DNA of 64,000 nt from Shewanella sediminis HAW-EB3 (lineage in GTDB: Bacteria > Pseudomonadota > Gammaproteobacteria > Enterobacterales > Shewanellaceae), in NCBI RefSeq assembly GCF_000018025.1, contig NC_009831.1, positions 3,162,001 through 3,226,000 of the forward strand, written 5' to 3'. The notes under the pieces were generated by a model. It was not told the origin of the DNA and searched no databases. It worked only from the letters and a program-made list of their open reading frames with translations. Position numbers and translations under genes: made by a program. This document shows, in pieces, positions 1-9,259 of this stretch; position 1 is the stretch's first letter; the number at the start of each line of letters is the position of its first letter.

Positions 1-854
1 CACTTAACGTTAGCCCCAAGCTTTTGAAGTTCGCAATAGAAGCGCCCTGCTTCACTCACTCCCTGGCGAATATCCCGAATATTGGCAATCTGAGAACCAA
101 GGTGAAAATGTAACAACTGCAATGAATCCAGCATCTGCGATTGTTTTAATGAGTCGATAACGGTAAGTACCTGAGAAGCCGAAAGACCAAACTTCGATTT
201 CTCTCCGCCACTGGCCTGCCACTTGCCTTTACCTTGAAACGCAAGACGTACCCGACAACCTAATCTAGGCGTAACACCAAGCTTTTCAGCTTCTTCCAGA
301 ATGATCTTAAGTTCAGATAACTTTTCTAAAACGATATAAACTTTATGACCCAGTTTTTCACCGATTAAAGCCAGACGAATGTATTCGACATCTTTATAAC
401 CATTACAGATGATCACTGAACTGGCTTTCTGAGCCATGGCAAGTACAGCCATCAACTCTGGCTTACTACCCGCTTCGAGCCCCAATTGTGGCACTTCTTT
501 AGAAACCTGACTGGCCAAGATCTCTTCGACAACCGTTTGCTGCTGATTGACCTTGATCGGATAGACCAACAGGTAATCAGATTGATATTCATACTTTTGT
601 ATTGCCTGATTGAACGCCTGACAAACGCTGTTTACCCTATGATGTAAGATCTGAGGGAATCTAATCAGCACTGGCAAGGCAACGCCAGACTTGACCATAT
701 CTTTGGCAAGTTCATTTAGCCCTATACTGTATTCAGGGTGAGAGGGATCGGGCGAGACGGTTACTTCCCCGGTATCACTAATCCCATAAAGCCCCTGACT
801 CCAATAATTAACGTTGTACCCGGTGCGGGCATCATTAATAGACCAATCACTCAT
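1..854 (-). CDS. speA: Biosynthetic arginine decarboxylase, 5' part (cut by window edge)
   Basis: PLP enzyme that converts arginine to agmatine, the first step of the agmatine route to putrescine. Only the first 284 codons lie in the window; the gene continues past position 1. The ATG is at 854 and the protein begins [19 protein letters not shown]. The PLP-lysine region YPIKVNQQ of the alanine-racemase-like barrel follows at about residue 98, and HFHLGSQI further on fits the same fold. Similarity to the E. coli SpeA N-terminus is clear from recognition. The gene is divergent from the S1-domain gene at 1286. A TATAAT-like box on the minus strand at 1005-1010 may be its -10, but no good -35 is seen. 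Confidence 0.9.
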   Translation of the reverse strand, partial: MSDWSINDARTGYNVNYWSQGLYGISDTGEVTVSPDPSHPEYSIGLNELAKDMVKSGVALPVLIRFPQILHHRVNSVCQAFNQAIQKYEYQSDYLLVYPIKVNQQQTVVEEILASQVSKEVPQLGLEAGSKPELMAVLAMAQKASSVIICNGYKDVEYIRLALIGEKLGHKVYIVLEKLSELKIILEEAEKLGVTPRLGCRVRLAFQGKGKWQASGGEKSKFGLSASQVLTVIDSLKQSQMLDSLQLLHFHLGSQIANIRDIRQGVSEAGRFYCELQKLGANVK

Positions 855-1285
855 ATTCTTTAAACCTGTATATAAGCCAGATAGAGTAGTACCGTGCTTG
901 ATTGTCGGTACTGTTATTTAAAACTAATTTAGCAAAGCTATTCGTCTTTAGGCGCAAAACATCAATTTACGTCGAGCCCGTCAATATGAATGCAGTAAAA
1001 CATCATTATACTAGCTTAAATCTGTGCGTTATAGACGAAATAACCAAATTAAAGGAGCGCGATTAAACACCTCAAATGACTATTTTGCAAGTAGTTGCAC
1101 CACATAATTTGTGAAGTTTAACTTGCACTATTTCGATGAAGATTACCATGAAAGTTAGCGGGAGCACTCTGCGCGACTAAATTTCACTCAATTAGTCCTG
1201 TTAGATTCAAATCACTTACAGATTAATGACTCTTTTTCCACTATAATCAGCAGCCATAGATATGTCGTAAGCAATAGAGAACTCC
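855..1285. other. Divergent intergenic region speA / cvfB-like gene
   Basis: A 431-base spacer between divergent genes. It holds a minus-strand TATAAT at 1005-1010 towards speA and a plus-strand TATAAT at 1242-1247 about 40 bases before the downstream ATG. Neither has a convincing -35. An AAAGGAG at 1051 is not followed by a start codon at useful distance. I see no further gene, RNA or repeat. Confidence 0.4.
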
Positions 1286-2119
1286 ATGATACAGATAGGC
1301 AAAACCAGCACACTCGAAGTCGTCAAAATCGTTGAATTTGGCGTTTATTTAGATGGACAGGAACTCGGTCAAATACTTCTACCGACCAAGGTCATGCCAA
1401 AAGAGTGTAACTTAGGCGATATGTTAGAGGTGTTTATCTATCTGGACTCAGAAGATAAGCTCATTGCTACCACGCGTAAGCCTTTAGCTGAAGTTGGCCA
1501 ATTCGCCTATTTAGAAGCCGTCGCTACCGGACCATTCGGTGCATTTCTAAACTGGGGTTTAGACAAAGATCTACTGCTTCCTTTCGGTGAACAACACCGT
1601 GAAATAGAGGAAGGTCGCTCTTACCTTGTCTACATTTACCAGAGTCATGTCGATGATCGCATCGTAGCCTCTTCAAAGATCGACAGATTTCTCGACACGA
1701 CACCACCTCCCTATGATGCAGGCGAAGAGGTGAATCTGATTATCGGTGGTACTACCGATCTCGGTTACAAGGCAATTATTAATCACAGCCATTGGGGCGT
1801 GATCTTCAAAAATGAAGTGTTCCGCACACTAAGCTTCGGTCAGCGAATGAAAGGTTTCATTAAACAGGTTCGCAGTGATGACAAAATTGACCTTATCTTG
1901 CAAAAAGGGGTCAAAGAAGAGTTAGATAAGCATTCGACGACTATCATGTTTAAGCTTAAACAAGCCGGTGGTTTCCTACCGTTAAATGATAAGACGGATG
2001 CCGATACCATTTATGCCAAGCTGTCTATGAGTAAGAAAGCCTTCAAGAAGAGTATCGGTGGCTTATATAAAGCAAAACAGATCACCATCTCTGTCGATGG
2101 AATAAGGTTGGTCGATTAA
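1286..2119 (+). CDS. CvfB/YitL-type S1-domain RNA-binding protein
   Basis: A 277-residue cytoplasmic protein of the CvfB (conserved virulence factor B, YitL) family. The family has consecutive S1-like OB folds and a C-terminal winged helix. Here S1-like repeats can be traced at about residues 5-60, 66-130 and 145-205 (KVVEFGVYLD, AVATGPFGAFLNWG, and TTDLGYKAIINHSHWGVIF). The C-terminal 60 residues (GGFLPLNDKTDADTIYAKL onward) are the winged-helix part. Length matches the family. The function is not settled; RNA binding is inferred from the domains. It is monocistronic, followed by a terminator hairpin at 2208-2245. Confidence 0.75.
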   Translation: MIQIGKTSTLEVVKIVEFGVYLDGQELGQILLPTKVMPKECNLGDMLEVFIYLDSEDKLIATTRKPLAEVGQFAYLEAVATGPFGAFLNWGLDKDLLLPFGEQHREIEEGRSYLVYIYQSHVDDRIVASSKIDRFLDTTPPPYDAGEEVNLIIGGTTDLGYKAIINHSHWGVIFKNEVFRTLSFGQRMKGFIKQVRSDDKIDLILQKGVKEELDKHSTTIMFKLKQAGGFLPLNDKTDADTIYAKLSMSKKAFKKSIGGLYKAKQITISVDGIRLVD

Positions 2120-2207
2120 GCGACTTGACCTGAATTCAGGCTACTTAGGACGATTCGACTAGTTTTCAAGCAGTGAGATGCTTGATAATAATTCGAAGCT
2201 TTGATTA

Positions 2208-2925
<718 letters not shown>

Positions 2926-2940
2926 CAAGCAACAACTGAC

Positions 2941-3016
2941 CGACAATAACGAATATCAATTAGTATAAAATACTGATTTTCACGGAAACGATCAGTTACA
3001 AAACGACCAGTTACAA
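2941..3016 (+). promoter_or_regulatory. Possible ABC-operon promoter with 15-bp tandem repeat
   Basis: CGACAA (2941-2946) and TATAAA (2964-2969) are separated by 17 bases and could be the -35 and -10. Just downstream, AACGATCAGTTACAA (2987-3001) is repeated immediately as AACGACCAGTTACAA (3002-3016) with one change. A tandem direct repeat at the presumed start of transcription could be an operator, but this is inference. Confidence 0.35.
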
Positions 3017-3112
3017 AATAAAGATCACCAGAGTACCACCGGGTGAAACTAATCGGTGCTCTAGGGTGTTATTGTACCTATCAATCGGAATAGCAAACCA
3101 AAAGGGATCACA

Positions 3113-3949
3113 TTGGAACCTAACGCTGACTCGGGCTTGATGCGTAATACGCTCATACTGGCCAAATTTGAATTAAGAAAATTACTGTTTAACCCCAGAG
3201 GGATGATCGCTCTTGTCGCATTCTCACTCGTGTGGTTATTACTGCTTTTATACCCTATCCGTAGTGCATCCAGCTTCCTGCTCAACCCGGACTTCAGACA
3301 GCTGATTGCCGGCGTATTTGGTGAAGAGTCTATTAGCCAATTGTTTCAATGGCAGGTGGCCGAGATGGCGATACTTTGGATATCGGCGCTCTATATTTTC
3401 CCACTTTTCAGTATCTTTGTTTCAGCCGACCAATTTGCATCTGACAGACAAAGAGGCACTTTTAGGTTCCTCACGCTGAGGACGGGGCGCGACAGTTTGT
3501 TCCTTGGCCGATACATCGGTCATATGCTGATCCAATCGCTATTGCTCCTGTTTACTATTTTAGCCACCGTTCTCCTTGCGATGTCACGTGACGCAACATT
3601 GCTTCTGCCGGCGCTCACTTCCGGGGTAATTGTTTTTATCAATATGGTCATTATTCTTGCCCCCTTCACGGCATTGATGGCCATTCTCTCCTTGTATGCA
3701 AATTCAGCCAGGCAGGCGACTATCTACGCCATTCTGCTTTGGGCTGTGAGTGCCATCGTACTTGCCATAATCAATAACTACATTCCATCAATCGCCGGAC
3801 TCCTTCACTGGACCTTGCCTGGTGCGCAGCTGAGTTTGATGATCAACACTCAAGGAATGGGCAGTTTTGTTTATGCTCCAATCCCTGTTATCCAGACCCT
3901 GGTGTTACTTTTCCTTGGTAGAACCTACATGAAAAGGAGTTCATTATGA
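3113..3949 (+). CDS. ABC-2 type transporter permease
   Basis: Inner-membrane subunit of an ABC-2 exporter, about 278 residues. A cytoplasmic amphipathic N-terminus (ILAKFELRKLLFNPRGM) leads into about six hydrophobic segments, near residues 30-50, 80-105, 140-165, 170-200, 205-225 and 255-272. This resembles NosY-like or gliding-type permeases. The start chosen is TTG at 3113, 5-6 bases after AAAGGGA; an in-frame ATG at 3140 (MRNTLILAKF) has no visible ribosome site but would also give a complete protein. The stop overlaps the ATPase start by ATGA, so the pair is translationally coupled. The substrate is unknown. Confidence 0.8.
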   Translation: MEPNADSGLMRNTLILAKFELRKLLFNPRGMIALVAFSLVWLLLLLYPIRSASSFLLNPDFRQLIAGVFGEESISQLFQWQVAEMAILWISALYIFPLFSIFVSADQFASDRQRGTFRFLTLRTGRDSLFLGRYIGHMLIQSLLLLFTILATVLLAMSRDATLLLPALTSGVIVFINMVIILAPFTALMAILSLYANSARQATIYAILLWAVSAIVLAIINNYIPSIAGLLHWTLPGAQLSLMINTQGMGSFVYAPIPVIQTLVLLFLGRTYMKRSSL

Positions 3950-4845
3950 GTCTGATAAAATGTGAGATGCTGACTAAGTCCTATGGCAGTAAACTCGCGC
4001 TCGACAGAGTCTCAATTGAGCTGAAGGCTGGGTCACCTATAGCGCTTGTAGGGCCCAATGGCGCAGGTAAAACCACCCTATTTAGCTTACTGTGTGGCTA
4101 TTTAATACCGAGCAGTGGTTCGGTGACAATCATGGGAGAGAAGCCAGGCAGTCGCAAGCTGCTTGGTAAAGTAGCATCACTACCACAAGATGCGACTCTG
4201 GACCCTAACCTGAATCTAATCACTCAATTCACTCTGTTTGGTACTCTGCAAGGGTTAACGGCTAAACAAGCAAAAGCTGAGAGCCTGCGCGTATTGTCCT
4301 TAGTCGACCTTGCTCATGTTGTGGAGCAAAAACCACAATCGCTGAGTCATGGTATGAGTAAACGAGCATCCATTGCCCAGGCTCTGATTGGTTCGCCTCA
4401 GCTGGTCTTATTGGATGAACCAACGGCGGGTCTGGATCCGGCAAATGCGAAGGTGATACGTGAGTTAGTCAGAGGCTTGTCATCCGATATCACTTTCGTG
4501 ATCAGCTCTCACAACCTGGATGAACTTGAAAAATTGTGCGATCAGGTACTCTATCTCGACCAGGGTAAGCTTGGCCAGTCTGTCTCAATACAGGAAAACA
4601 TGACAGATGAGTACCTCACGGTTTCGATGCAAGAGTGCGACGATGAGCTCTTCGTCTCGGTACTCGAGAGCCTAACCGGTATAAACAGTGTCACTAAGAA
4701 GCAAGAAAATGAATATTTAATCCATTATTCTGCCGAAGAGATCCATGATATCGAAGTTCAGTTCTTTACTCTTTTATCGAAAAACGGTTGGAAATACCGG
4801 GCATTGCTGAAAGGCAGAACCCTTGAAGATAAACTTTTTTCATAG
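3946..4845 (+). CDS. ABC transporter ATP-binding protein
   Basis: The nucleotide-binding partner of the preceding permease (ATGA overlap), 299 residues. Walker A GPNGAGKTTL is at about residue 36, the family signature appears as LSHGMSKRA at about 133, Walker B is LVLLDEPTAGLDP at about 152, and the switch histidine lies in ISSHNLDELE at about 186. The 90-residue C-terminal extension is typical of DrrA/NosF/CcmA-like exporter ATPases. With no third gene, the complex is presumably two ATPases and two permeases. Substrate cannot be inferred. Confidence 0.85.
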   Translation: MSLIKCEMLTKSYGSKLALDRVSIELKAGSPIALVGPNGAGKTTLFSLLCGYLIPSSGSVTIMGEKPGSRKLLGKVASLPQDATLDPNLNLITQFTLFGTLQGLTAKQAKAESLRVLSLVDLAHVVEQKPQSLSHGMSKRASIAQALIGSPQLVLLDEPTAGLDPANAKVIRELVRGLSSDITFVISSHNLDELEKLCDQVLYLDQGKLGQSVSIQENMTDEYLTVSMQECDDELFVSVLESLTGINSVTKKQENEYLIHYSAEEIHDIEVQFFTLLSKNGWKYRALLKGRTLEDKLFS

Positions 4846-4852
4846 AGTAATC

Positions 4853-4890
4853 TAATACCAATCCTAATTGCCAACTTATCTCAGGACGGG
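4853..4890. repeat. Dispersed intergenic repeat: TAATACCAAT half-site plus 20-bp unit
   Basis: TAATACCAATC at 4853-4863 is the left half of the TAATACCAATCGGTATA palindrome found intact at 12420 and 35284. It is followed by CCAACTTATCTCAGGACGGG at 4871-4890, whose exact reverse complement occurs at 47885-47904. Confidence 0.6.
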
Positions 4891-4906
4891 ACACTGCAAT
4901 CATTTG

Positions 4907-4935
4907 AGGCATCACAATCTGTGATGCCTTTTTTT
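4907..4935 (+). terminator. Terminator of the ABC transporter operon
   Basis: AGGCATCACA (4907-4916), three-base loop, TGTGATGCCT (4920-4929), then a run of T to 4935. A perfect 10-bp stem with a T tract. Confidence 0.85.
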
Positions 4936-5201
4936 ATTCTCGCGACATCGCCTTTATCAACGCCCTTTATTTCAAAATCGCTCATTTGAAAGTCCCTGAG
5001 AGTACTGACCCGTTTCTCGCTTCCTGTCTCTATTAATCGATACAGCACTGAAAATATTGCCGGAAATATCCACGTTGGCTGGCTGATTTCATACCTAAGG
5101 AAAGAGGTTGCTGCCGAGGGCTACATTCAGGAGAAGGTTATAAAGATGTTGAGAGCGGATAATGAGGTGTCTTGGTTCATTTTTTATTATTTTACAGACA
5201 T
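4936..5201. other. Gene-free stretch with an unexplained open frame
   Basis: Between the ABC terminator and the cold-shock terminator. On the plus strand one frame is open from 4990 to 5247 (86 codons) but lacks a start codon at its beginning; the only ATG is at 5146. It reads protein-like in places (for example AGNIHVGWLISYLRKEV) but I recognise no family. It may be a decayed gene fragment or chance; see findings. Confidence 0.3.
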
Positions 5202-5231
5202 AAAAAAGAGCTGCGATAAATCGCAGCTCTT
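5202..5231 (-). terminator. Terminator of the cold-shock gene
   Basis: AAGAGCTGCGA (5206-5216) and TCGCAGCTCTT (5221-5231) form an 11-bp stem with a four-base loop. On the minus strand it is followed by a U tract (A run at 5202-5207). Confidence 0.85.
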
Positions 5232-5274
5232 AAAAATTCTTTTGGATTAGCTAAAGCTAATCAAAGGCTCAAAC

Positions 5275-5481
5275 CTAAACGATAGTTACGTTTTCAGCTT
5301 GTGGACCTTTCTGACCTTGAGTCACAGTGAATTGTACTTTCTGACCTTCGTCAAGAGTTTTGAAACCGTCAGAGTTGATTGCACGGAAGTGAACAAAAAC
5401 GTCTGGACCAGACTCTTGCTCGATAAATCCAAAACCTTTGTCAGAGTTGAACCACTTAACAACGCCAGTAACTTGAGACAT
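5275..5481 (-). CDS. Cold-shock protein, CspA family
   Basis: A 68-residue single cold-shock domain that binds single-stranded RNA/DNA and melts RNA structure. RNP1-like KGFGFI (residues 15-20) and RNP2-like VFVHF (residues 28-32) are present, and the length is standard for the family. A strong promoter at 5617-5644 would give a leader of about 128 bases, the long untranslated region typical of cold-inducible csp genes. A strong terminator follows. The paralogue (CspA, CspD or other) cannot be fixed because Shewanella carries several. Confidence 0.93.
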   Translation of the reverse strand: MSQVTGVVKWFNSDKGFGFIEQESGPDVFVHFRAINSDGFKTLDEGQKVQFTVTQGQKGPQAENVTIV

Positions 5482-5781
5482 GATATAAATCCTGTAACTT
5501 AAATAAAATATAGCCTAAACGGCAGTAGAGCTTGAAAATGCCGGTATTACTTATGTTAACAGGACGAACAAATCGTATTGGAACATAAAAATAAATGCAA
5601 CCTTCGAGCTGCAACTACTATAAATCATTCTCTGCTCATGTCAACAATCAAATCACCAGAAAACCATCTTTTCGCTTTGTTATCTGTTGCTTGGTTTTAT
5701 TGAGATGATTGTAAATATGGTGTAAAAACACTAAAAACAGATAGTTGGTCATTTTTTAACCGCTCACCCGTTTATTTTTAA
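5482..5781. other. csp 5' leader and promoter region
   Basis: This 300-base spacer holds the leader of the cold-shock mRNA (about 5482-5610 on the minus strand) and its promoter. Near the 5' end of the leader GCAGC...GTTGC can form a small hairpin. I did not find the E. coli cold-box sequence. No terminator with a U tract is evident for the rlmA transcript, which ends at 5782. Confidence 0.55.
5617..5644 (-). promoter_or_regulatory. Sigma-70 promoter of the cold-shock gene
   Basis: Read on the minus strand, a perfect -35 TTGACA (5644-5639), a 16-base spacer and -10 TATAGT (5622-5617). Transcription would start near 5610, about 128 bases upstream of the ATG. Confidence 0.7.
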
Positions 5782-6597
5782 TTAAATGGCTTTAAAAACC
5801 TCAATTTTGAAATCTAACTCGCATTTAAGCCCATTTTTTACCAATTTTGCTTTCTGTTCGTCGGTCAACTTCCAGCTATAAGGTGTCATGTTAAGAAAAT
5901 GAGTGATCTCAATTCCTTCACTGAGTACCAGAGTCGACTCCAAATTTTCCCGGTGAAGCAACTCAAAACCAGCTATCTTGCTGCTCTCGGTTATATGGGG
6001 AGTCGGCTTCTCATATATCAGCTCTTTAAGCGCAAAATGATGGTTCTTCCCAGCAGAGGCTGTGATCAATATGCTCTCTTTTTTAGCCACGCGCCTTAAC
6101 TCTTCATCTAAGGAGGGGGCATAGATACGCAGCATCAGATCAAAACTCTCATCCGCAAATGGCATTTCAAATGCGCTTGCAACACAAAAGCTGATATCTG
6201 AGTACCTTTTCGATGCGTATTTCAGTGCAGACTTAGAAATATCCAGGCCTTGAAGCGAAAAATTCATCTCTTCAGACATTGCATCATATAAACGATGACT
6301 GTAATAACCTTCACCACAGCCGATATCTAATCCGGCCTTCGCTCCATGAGCATGCTGCAGGGCTAATTCATTCACTCGGTCGCTGAGTAGTTGGTAGTGC
6401 CCTTTATTGAGAAACTCTCGGCGAGCAAACATCATCTCCTTATTATCGCCTGGATCTTTGGAGCGTTTCTTCTGTACAGGCAGTAAGTTGACATAACCCT
6501 CTTTGGCACAATCGAACCTGTGATTATCAGGGCAATACCAGGTTCTCTCTTTCAGTAACAAAGCTTGTTTACATAGGGGACAACGATATTTCATCAT
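5782..6597 (-). CDS. rlmA: 23S rRNA (guanine-N1) methyltransferase RlmA
   Basis: SAM-dependent enzyme that methylates G745 of 23S rRNA in E. coli. The 271-residue protein opens with the family zinc finger, CPLC at residues 6-9 completed by C22 and H26 (WYCPDNHRFDCAKEGYVNL). The Rossmann methyltransferase fold follows, with SAM motif GLDIGCGEGYYS at about 94. Length and layout match RlmA(I). The protein starts with two ATG codons. It lies 20 bases after the gene at 6618-7439 on the same strand, so the two are probably cotranscribed. Confidence 0.9.
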   Translation of the reverse strand: MMKYRCPLCKQALLLKERTWYCPDNHRFDCAKEGYVNLLPVQKKRSKDPGDNKEMMFARREFLNKGHYQLLSDRVNELALQHAHGAKAGLDIGCGEGYYSHRLYDAMSEEMNFSLQGLDISKSALKYASKRYSDISFCVASAFEMPFADESFDLMLRIYAPSLDEELRRVAKKESILITASAGKNHHFALKELIYEKPTPHITESSKIAGFELLHRENLESTLVLSEGIEITHFLNMTPYSWKLTDEQKAKLVKNGLKCELDFKIEVFKAI

Positions 6598-6617
6598 TTT
6601 TCCGTTGGTTTATTTGG

Positions 6618-7439
6618 TTACTCTTCGTCAACAATCAGTTGTTGAACCATGTCGTTAATCGCTGTGGTCGATAACAGCTTATAATATTCCAGCTTTCGTG
6701 TTTGTAATTCATTTATTGAAGCATGGTTAGCAGAGTACTGCCAACTCACCCGCTCCACAGATTGATTGTAACTGCGGGACAACCACTGTTTCTTTCTCAA
6801 TAGTTGCGCATCTAACTTAGTCACTTCAGCACTGATCTCTGGATGACGTCTAACCAGCTCGCTGCAACTAAAGGTAGAAAGATCGCTCCTGACATTTTCT
6901 AACTCGCTTATTTCAAGCAATAACTCTTCGGTATTGAGTTCATGTTGAACCGCTCTGGCAACAAGCGCCCTCGCCCGCATAAGCTCTCTGGGCCCATGAA
7001 ATAATCTATTATCTTGCTCTAACGCGATAATTTGCCACATTTTAGACTGCACAATGGAGAACTGCGCTTGTGAGTTAAAACCTACATCGATAAACAAGCC
7101 CTCTCTGAGTTGCCGGGCACACATTTTTGGAGATATGCCCAGCGCACTAAATAGACGCCACCCTTGCCCTGCACTTCTTGACAATGCAGCGCTATTATCA
7201 TCGAGTACTGCGCTTATATCTGCACTCGATGGTTCCACCGCGATAGAAAGAAAAGGGTGCAATCGAACCATGACAGACAAGGAGTCATCGCTGATGGAGA
7301 CAATAATGAACTCACCTATATGGCCATTCATGACTTGTAGTAAGCTAAAGTCACTCGTGCTTTCGTGCAGGGTGACAATCAGTCTGGAGTGATGATCGAG
7401 TTTTAAAATTTCAGGCTGTGTCAGCAGGGGTTCAAACAT
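6618..7439 (-). CDS. Conserved-looking hypothetical protein upstream of rlmA
   Basis: A 273-residue soluble protein with no signal peptide or transmembrane segment that I can see. I do not recognise a family. The N-terminal half looks like a mixed alpha/beta domain; from about residue 165 the protein is helical and probably coiled (LLLEISELENVRSDL and later KLDAQLLRKKQWL). It ends with an acidic VDEE. Two cysteines (C107, C195) are not arranged as a metal site. A Shine-Dalgarno GAGGTG stands 7 bases before the ATG and lies inside a 32-base inverted repeat (7441-7472). Cotranscription with rlmA suggests, but does not show, a link to ribosome or RNA metabolism. Confidence 0.6.
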   Translation of the reverse strand: MFEPLLTQPEILKLDHHSRLIVTLHESTSDFSLLQVMNGHIGEFIIVSISDDSLSVMVRLHPFLSIAVEPSSADISAVLDDNSAALSRSAGQGWRLFSALGISPKMCARQLREGLFIDVGFNSQAQFSIVQSKMWQIIALEQDNRLFHGPRELMRARALVARAVQHELNTEELLLEISELENVRSDLSTFSCSELVRRHPEISAEVTKLDAQLLRKKQWLSRSYNQSVERVSWQYSANHASINELQTRKLEYYKLLSTTAINDMVQQLIVDEE

Positions 7440-7750
7440 AGTACAACACCTCTATTGGGTGAGGGATTGTACATGGCTTAGTTTATTTGTACCAGCGATG
7501 AAAATGGTTAAAATTGAACCATATATCTACCATGCTAGATTTTTCATCTAGCTTCATTATCACGATGAAACCTCTATTCCCCCCTTACCATCCATGTGCC
7601 AAAAACACATTCACAACAAAATCGTTTCGGCACAATAATTCAGCTACAGCCCCATTTAGCTTGCTTATAAACCTTAGCCTCACCATTAAGGACAAAGCGA
7701 TAAGTAGAATGCTATGATTAGTCGCAAGTATCTTCCAAAAAATATTACCT
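7440..7750. other. Divergent spacer with two inverted repeats
   Basis: Between the 6618-7439 gene and sbcB. GTACAA (7441-7446) and TTGTAC (7467-7472) flank CTC/GAG inner arms, and a further TTGTAC occurs at 7486-7491. GCTAGAT (7534-7540) and ATCTAGC (7546-7552) form a second perfect 7-bp stem with a five-base loop and no T tract. These may be operators or leader hairpins. TATGAT near 7710 could serve as the sbcB -10. Confidence 0.4.
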
Positions 7751-9163
7751 ATGTCTCCCAGCAATAACCCAAGCATCTTCTGGCACGATTATGAAACTTT
7801 CGGTGCCAACCCGGCTAAAGACCGCCCTTCCCAATTTGCAGGGATCCGTACAGATATGGATCTTAATATTATTGGCGATCCGGTGACTTTTTATTGCAAG
7901 GTAGCCAATGATTACCTCCCCTCGCCCGAAGCGATACTGATCACAGGCATTACGCCTCAGCTGGCGAACCTGAAAGGGATCCCAGAAGCCGAGTTTATGG
8001 CTAAAGTGCATGATCTGTTTAGTCAGCCCAATACCTGCGTTGCCGGGTATAACTCCATTCGATTCGATGATGAGGTTTCTCGGTATGGTTTCTACCGAAA
8101 CTTTTATGACCCTTATGCCCGTGAGTGGCAGCAAGGCAACTCACGTTGGGACATTATCGATCTCGTGAGGGCCTGTTATGCGTTCAGACCCGATGGTATC
8201 GAGTGGCCGGTAAAAGAGGATGGTTCACCCAGCTTTAAGTTAGAGCATTTGACTCAGGCCAACGACTTAAGCCATGAAAAGGCACACGATGCCATGTCAG
8301 ATGTTTATGCCACCATAGACATGGCAAAGCTGATTAAACAGAAGCAACCTAAACTATTCGACTATTACTTCACCTTAAGACGTAAACAGGAGGTGTCTAA
8401 ACTCATCGATGTGCTTAACATGCAACCTCTGGTACATGTCAGTTCAAAAATCAGTTCACTCCATGGCTGTACAACCATCATTGCGCCGGTGGCACATCAC
8501 TCCACCAATAAAAATGCCATTATCTGCGTTAATTTAGCCATGGATATCTCGCCTCTTATCGAGCTCAGTGTCGATCAGATCAGAGAGCGTATGTATACGC
8601 GAAGAGCCGATCTTGCCGAGGATGAACTTCCTATCAGCGTTAAACAGATACACATCAATAAATGTCCCTTTATCGCTTCCGCTAAGACACTCAGTGATGA
8701 AAATGCCGAGAGACTCAATATCGATAAGGCATTTGCCAGAGAGCAGTTTAAGCTATTGAAGCAACACCCGGAACTGCGAGAAAAATTAGTCGCCGTCTTC
8801 GATGTTGAATATGAGTCTGGTTCAACGGACCCCGACCTACAGCTATATAGCGGTGGATTTTTCAGTTCTGCAGATAAAGAGAAGATGGAAATTATTCGTC
8901 ATACCTCACCGCAGAACCTTGCAGCACTTGAGCTCGAGTTCGACGACTCCAGACTCAAGGAGATGTTATTCAGGTACCGCGGCCGCAATTACCCTGAGAC
9001 ATTCGATGAGATGGAATCAATGAGGTGGCGAGAATTTTGTCAGGCGAGACTCAACGATCCCGATTACATGTTGAAGTTAGAAAACCTGATGAATGAAACC
9101 GCACAAAATGAAGACAAACAAAAATTACTTACGGCTTTATGTCATTACCTTAGCAATTTGTAG
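7751..9163 (+). CDS. sbcB: Exodeoxyribonuclease I
   Basis: A 3'-5' exonuclease for single-stranded DNA, used in recombination and mismatch repair. The DEDDh exonuclease domain opens with FWHDYETFGANP (residues 10-21, catalytic D and E). It continues with CVAGYNSIRFDDEVSRYGFYRN at about residue 95 and HDAMSDVYATIDMAKL at about 179, which carries the catalytic H and D. The SH3-like and helical C-terminal regions follow, including YRGRNYPETF near 413. The 470-residue length matches E. coli (475). It stands alone on the plus strand. Confidence 0.95.
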   Translation: MSPSNNPSIFWHDYETFGANPAKDRPSQFAGIRTDMDLNIIGDPVTFYCKVANDYLPSPEAILITGITPQLANLKGIPEAEFMAKVHDLFSQPNTCVAGYNSIRFDDEVSRYGFYRNFYDPYAREWQQGNSRWDIIDLVRACYAFRPDGIEWPVKEDGSPSFKLEHLTQANDLSHEKAHDAMSDVYATIDMAKLIKQKQPKLFDYYFTLRRKQEVSKLIDVLNMQPLVHVSSKISSLHGCTTIIAPVAHHSTNKNAIICVNLAMDISPLIELSVDQIRERMYTRRADLAEDELPISVKQIHINKCPFIASAKTLSDENAERLNIDKAFAREQFKLLKQHPELREKLVAVFDVEYESGSTDPDLQLYSGGFFSSADKEKMEIIRHTSPQNLAALELEFDDSRLKEMLFRYRGRNYPETFDEMESMRWREFCQARLNDPDYMLKLENLMNETAQNEDKQKLLTALCHYLSNL

Positions 9164-9259
9164 GATTTTACTGAGATAAATGGGAGCTGGATCTCATCAT
9201 CATTGTAAAACGATTACTAAAATGATCTTCATTATCTTAACAATTATAGGACCACAAAC

